From the NCBI GenBank assembly GCA_002255935.1, contig NKIO01000039.1, positions 1 to 35,776 on the forward strand: DNA of 35,776 nucleotides. Direction: 5' to 3'. Source of the DNA: Comamonadaceae bacterium PBBC2. GTDB taxonomy: Bacteria; Pseudomonadota; Gammaproteobacteria; Burkholderiales; Burkholderiaceae_C. Under the pieces are notes generated by a model. That model saw nothing but the letters and a program-made list of their open reading frames with translations, was not told the DNA's origin and ran no database searches. Below, piece by piece: positions 35,553 through 35,776 of this stretch (its first letter is position 1; every line of letters begins with the position of its first letter). The position numbers and the translations under genes are program-made.

Positions 35553-35571
35553 GAAAATCCACCTTTTCAGG

Positions 35572-35647
35572 TGGCAGGGGCAGTAGGAATCGAACCTACA
35601 ACCTTCGGTTTTGGAGACCGACGCTCTGCCAATTGAGCTATACCCCT
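35572..35647 (-). tRNA. tRNA-Trp (CCA)
   Basis: A 76-base tRNA with encoded 3' CCA. The anticodon loop CTCCAAA gives anticodon CCA. The acceptor stem AGGGGTA/TGCCCCT is fully paired with one T-G wobble, and the T loop TTCGATT is standard. It lies between tuf and secE, the usual betaproteobacterial place for tRNA-Trp. Confidence 0.97.
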
Positions 35648-35658
35648 ACGAAAACCTC

Positions 35659-35776
35659 TTAAGCGATGATCTTGGCAACCACGCCAGCGCCGACGGTACG
35701 GCCGCCTTCGCGGATAGCGAAACGCAGACCTTCTTCCATGGCGATGGGGTTGATCAACTTCACAGTGATCGACACG
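35659..35776 (-). CDS. tuf: elongation factor Tu, C-terminal end
   Basis: The last 39 codons, reading [20 protein letters not shown] and ending in VVAKIIA before TAA at 35661-35659. This is the C terminus of EF-Tu domain III. The rest lies beyond the right edge. Its place before tRNA-Trp and secE marks the copy next to the rpo operon. Confidence 0.97.

Noticed and set aside
1..35776. CRISPR arrays, insertion sequences, prophage genes, rRNA or toxin-antitoxin pairs
   Set aside because: No regular spaced repeats, transposase or integrase motifs, phage genes or rRNA sequence were seen; nearly all bases are accounted for by conserved chromosomal genes.

Overview
This window is ordinary high-GC chromosome from a betaproteobacterium, most likely Burkholderiales, family Comamonadaceae. 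The assignment rests on gene order: tuf, tRNA-Trp, secE, nusG, rplKAJL, rpoBC on one flank; rsmB, a DUF4390 gene and ntrYX; and lnt, corC, glyQS, gmhB, plsC. The protein sequences also look like that group. Genus cannot be fixed by reading alone. Almost everything is on the minus strand.

From left to right: a truncated sulfatase-type membrane transferase (1-665). Then a leucine/isovalerate catabolic cluster of isovaleryl-CoA dehydrogenase, a PaaI-type thioesterase and a MerR-family LiuR-like regulator, with a divergent metallo-beta-lactamase-fold hydrolase. Two near-identical palindromes flank the regulator gene. Next (4054-12729) is a long minus-strand run for envelope lipids and translation: a YgjP-like metallopeptidase, PlsC, GmhB, GlyS, GlyQ, Lnt, CorC and a GNAT acetyltransferase.

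A plus-strand island follows (12891-17564): acyl-CoA ligase fadD, a second metallo-beta-lactamase-fold hydrolase 15 bases behind it, and a secreted subtilisin-type protease with visibly lower G+C. After tRNA-Phe(GAA), the minus-strand cluster lemA-like, rsmB, DUF4390, ntrY and an ntrX-like regulator fills 17889-23362. This response regulator has a receiver and a Fis-type helix-turn-helix but no central AAA+ domain.

From 23460 to the right edge lies the classic rpoC, rpoB, rplL, rplJ, rplA, rplK, nusG, secE, tRNA-Trp, tuf block, read right to left. It has an L10-type leader, hairpins in the rplL-rpoB gap and a good intrinsic terminator after rpoC.

I found no insertion sequence, prophage, CRISPR array, rRNA or origin, and no clearly undescribed multi-gene defence or mobile system. 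The items most worth following are the paired operators with different spacers, the conserved but uncharacterised secreted DUF4390 protein between rsmB and ntrY, the AAA+-less NtrX, the atypical protease gene, and the structural oddities of the two tRNA genes. No stretch longer than about 300 bases lacks a gene.
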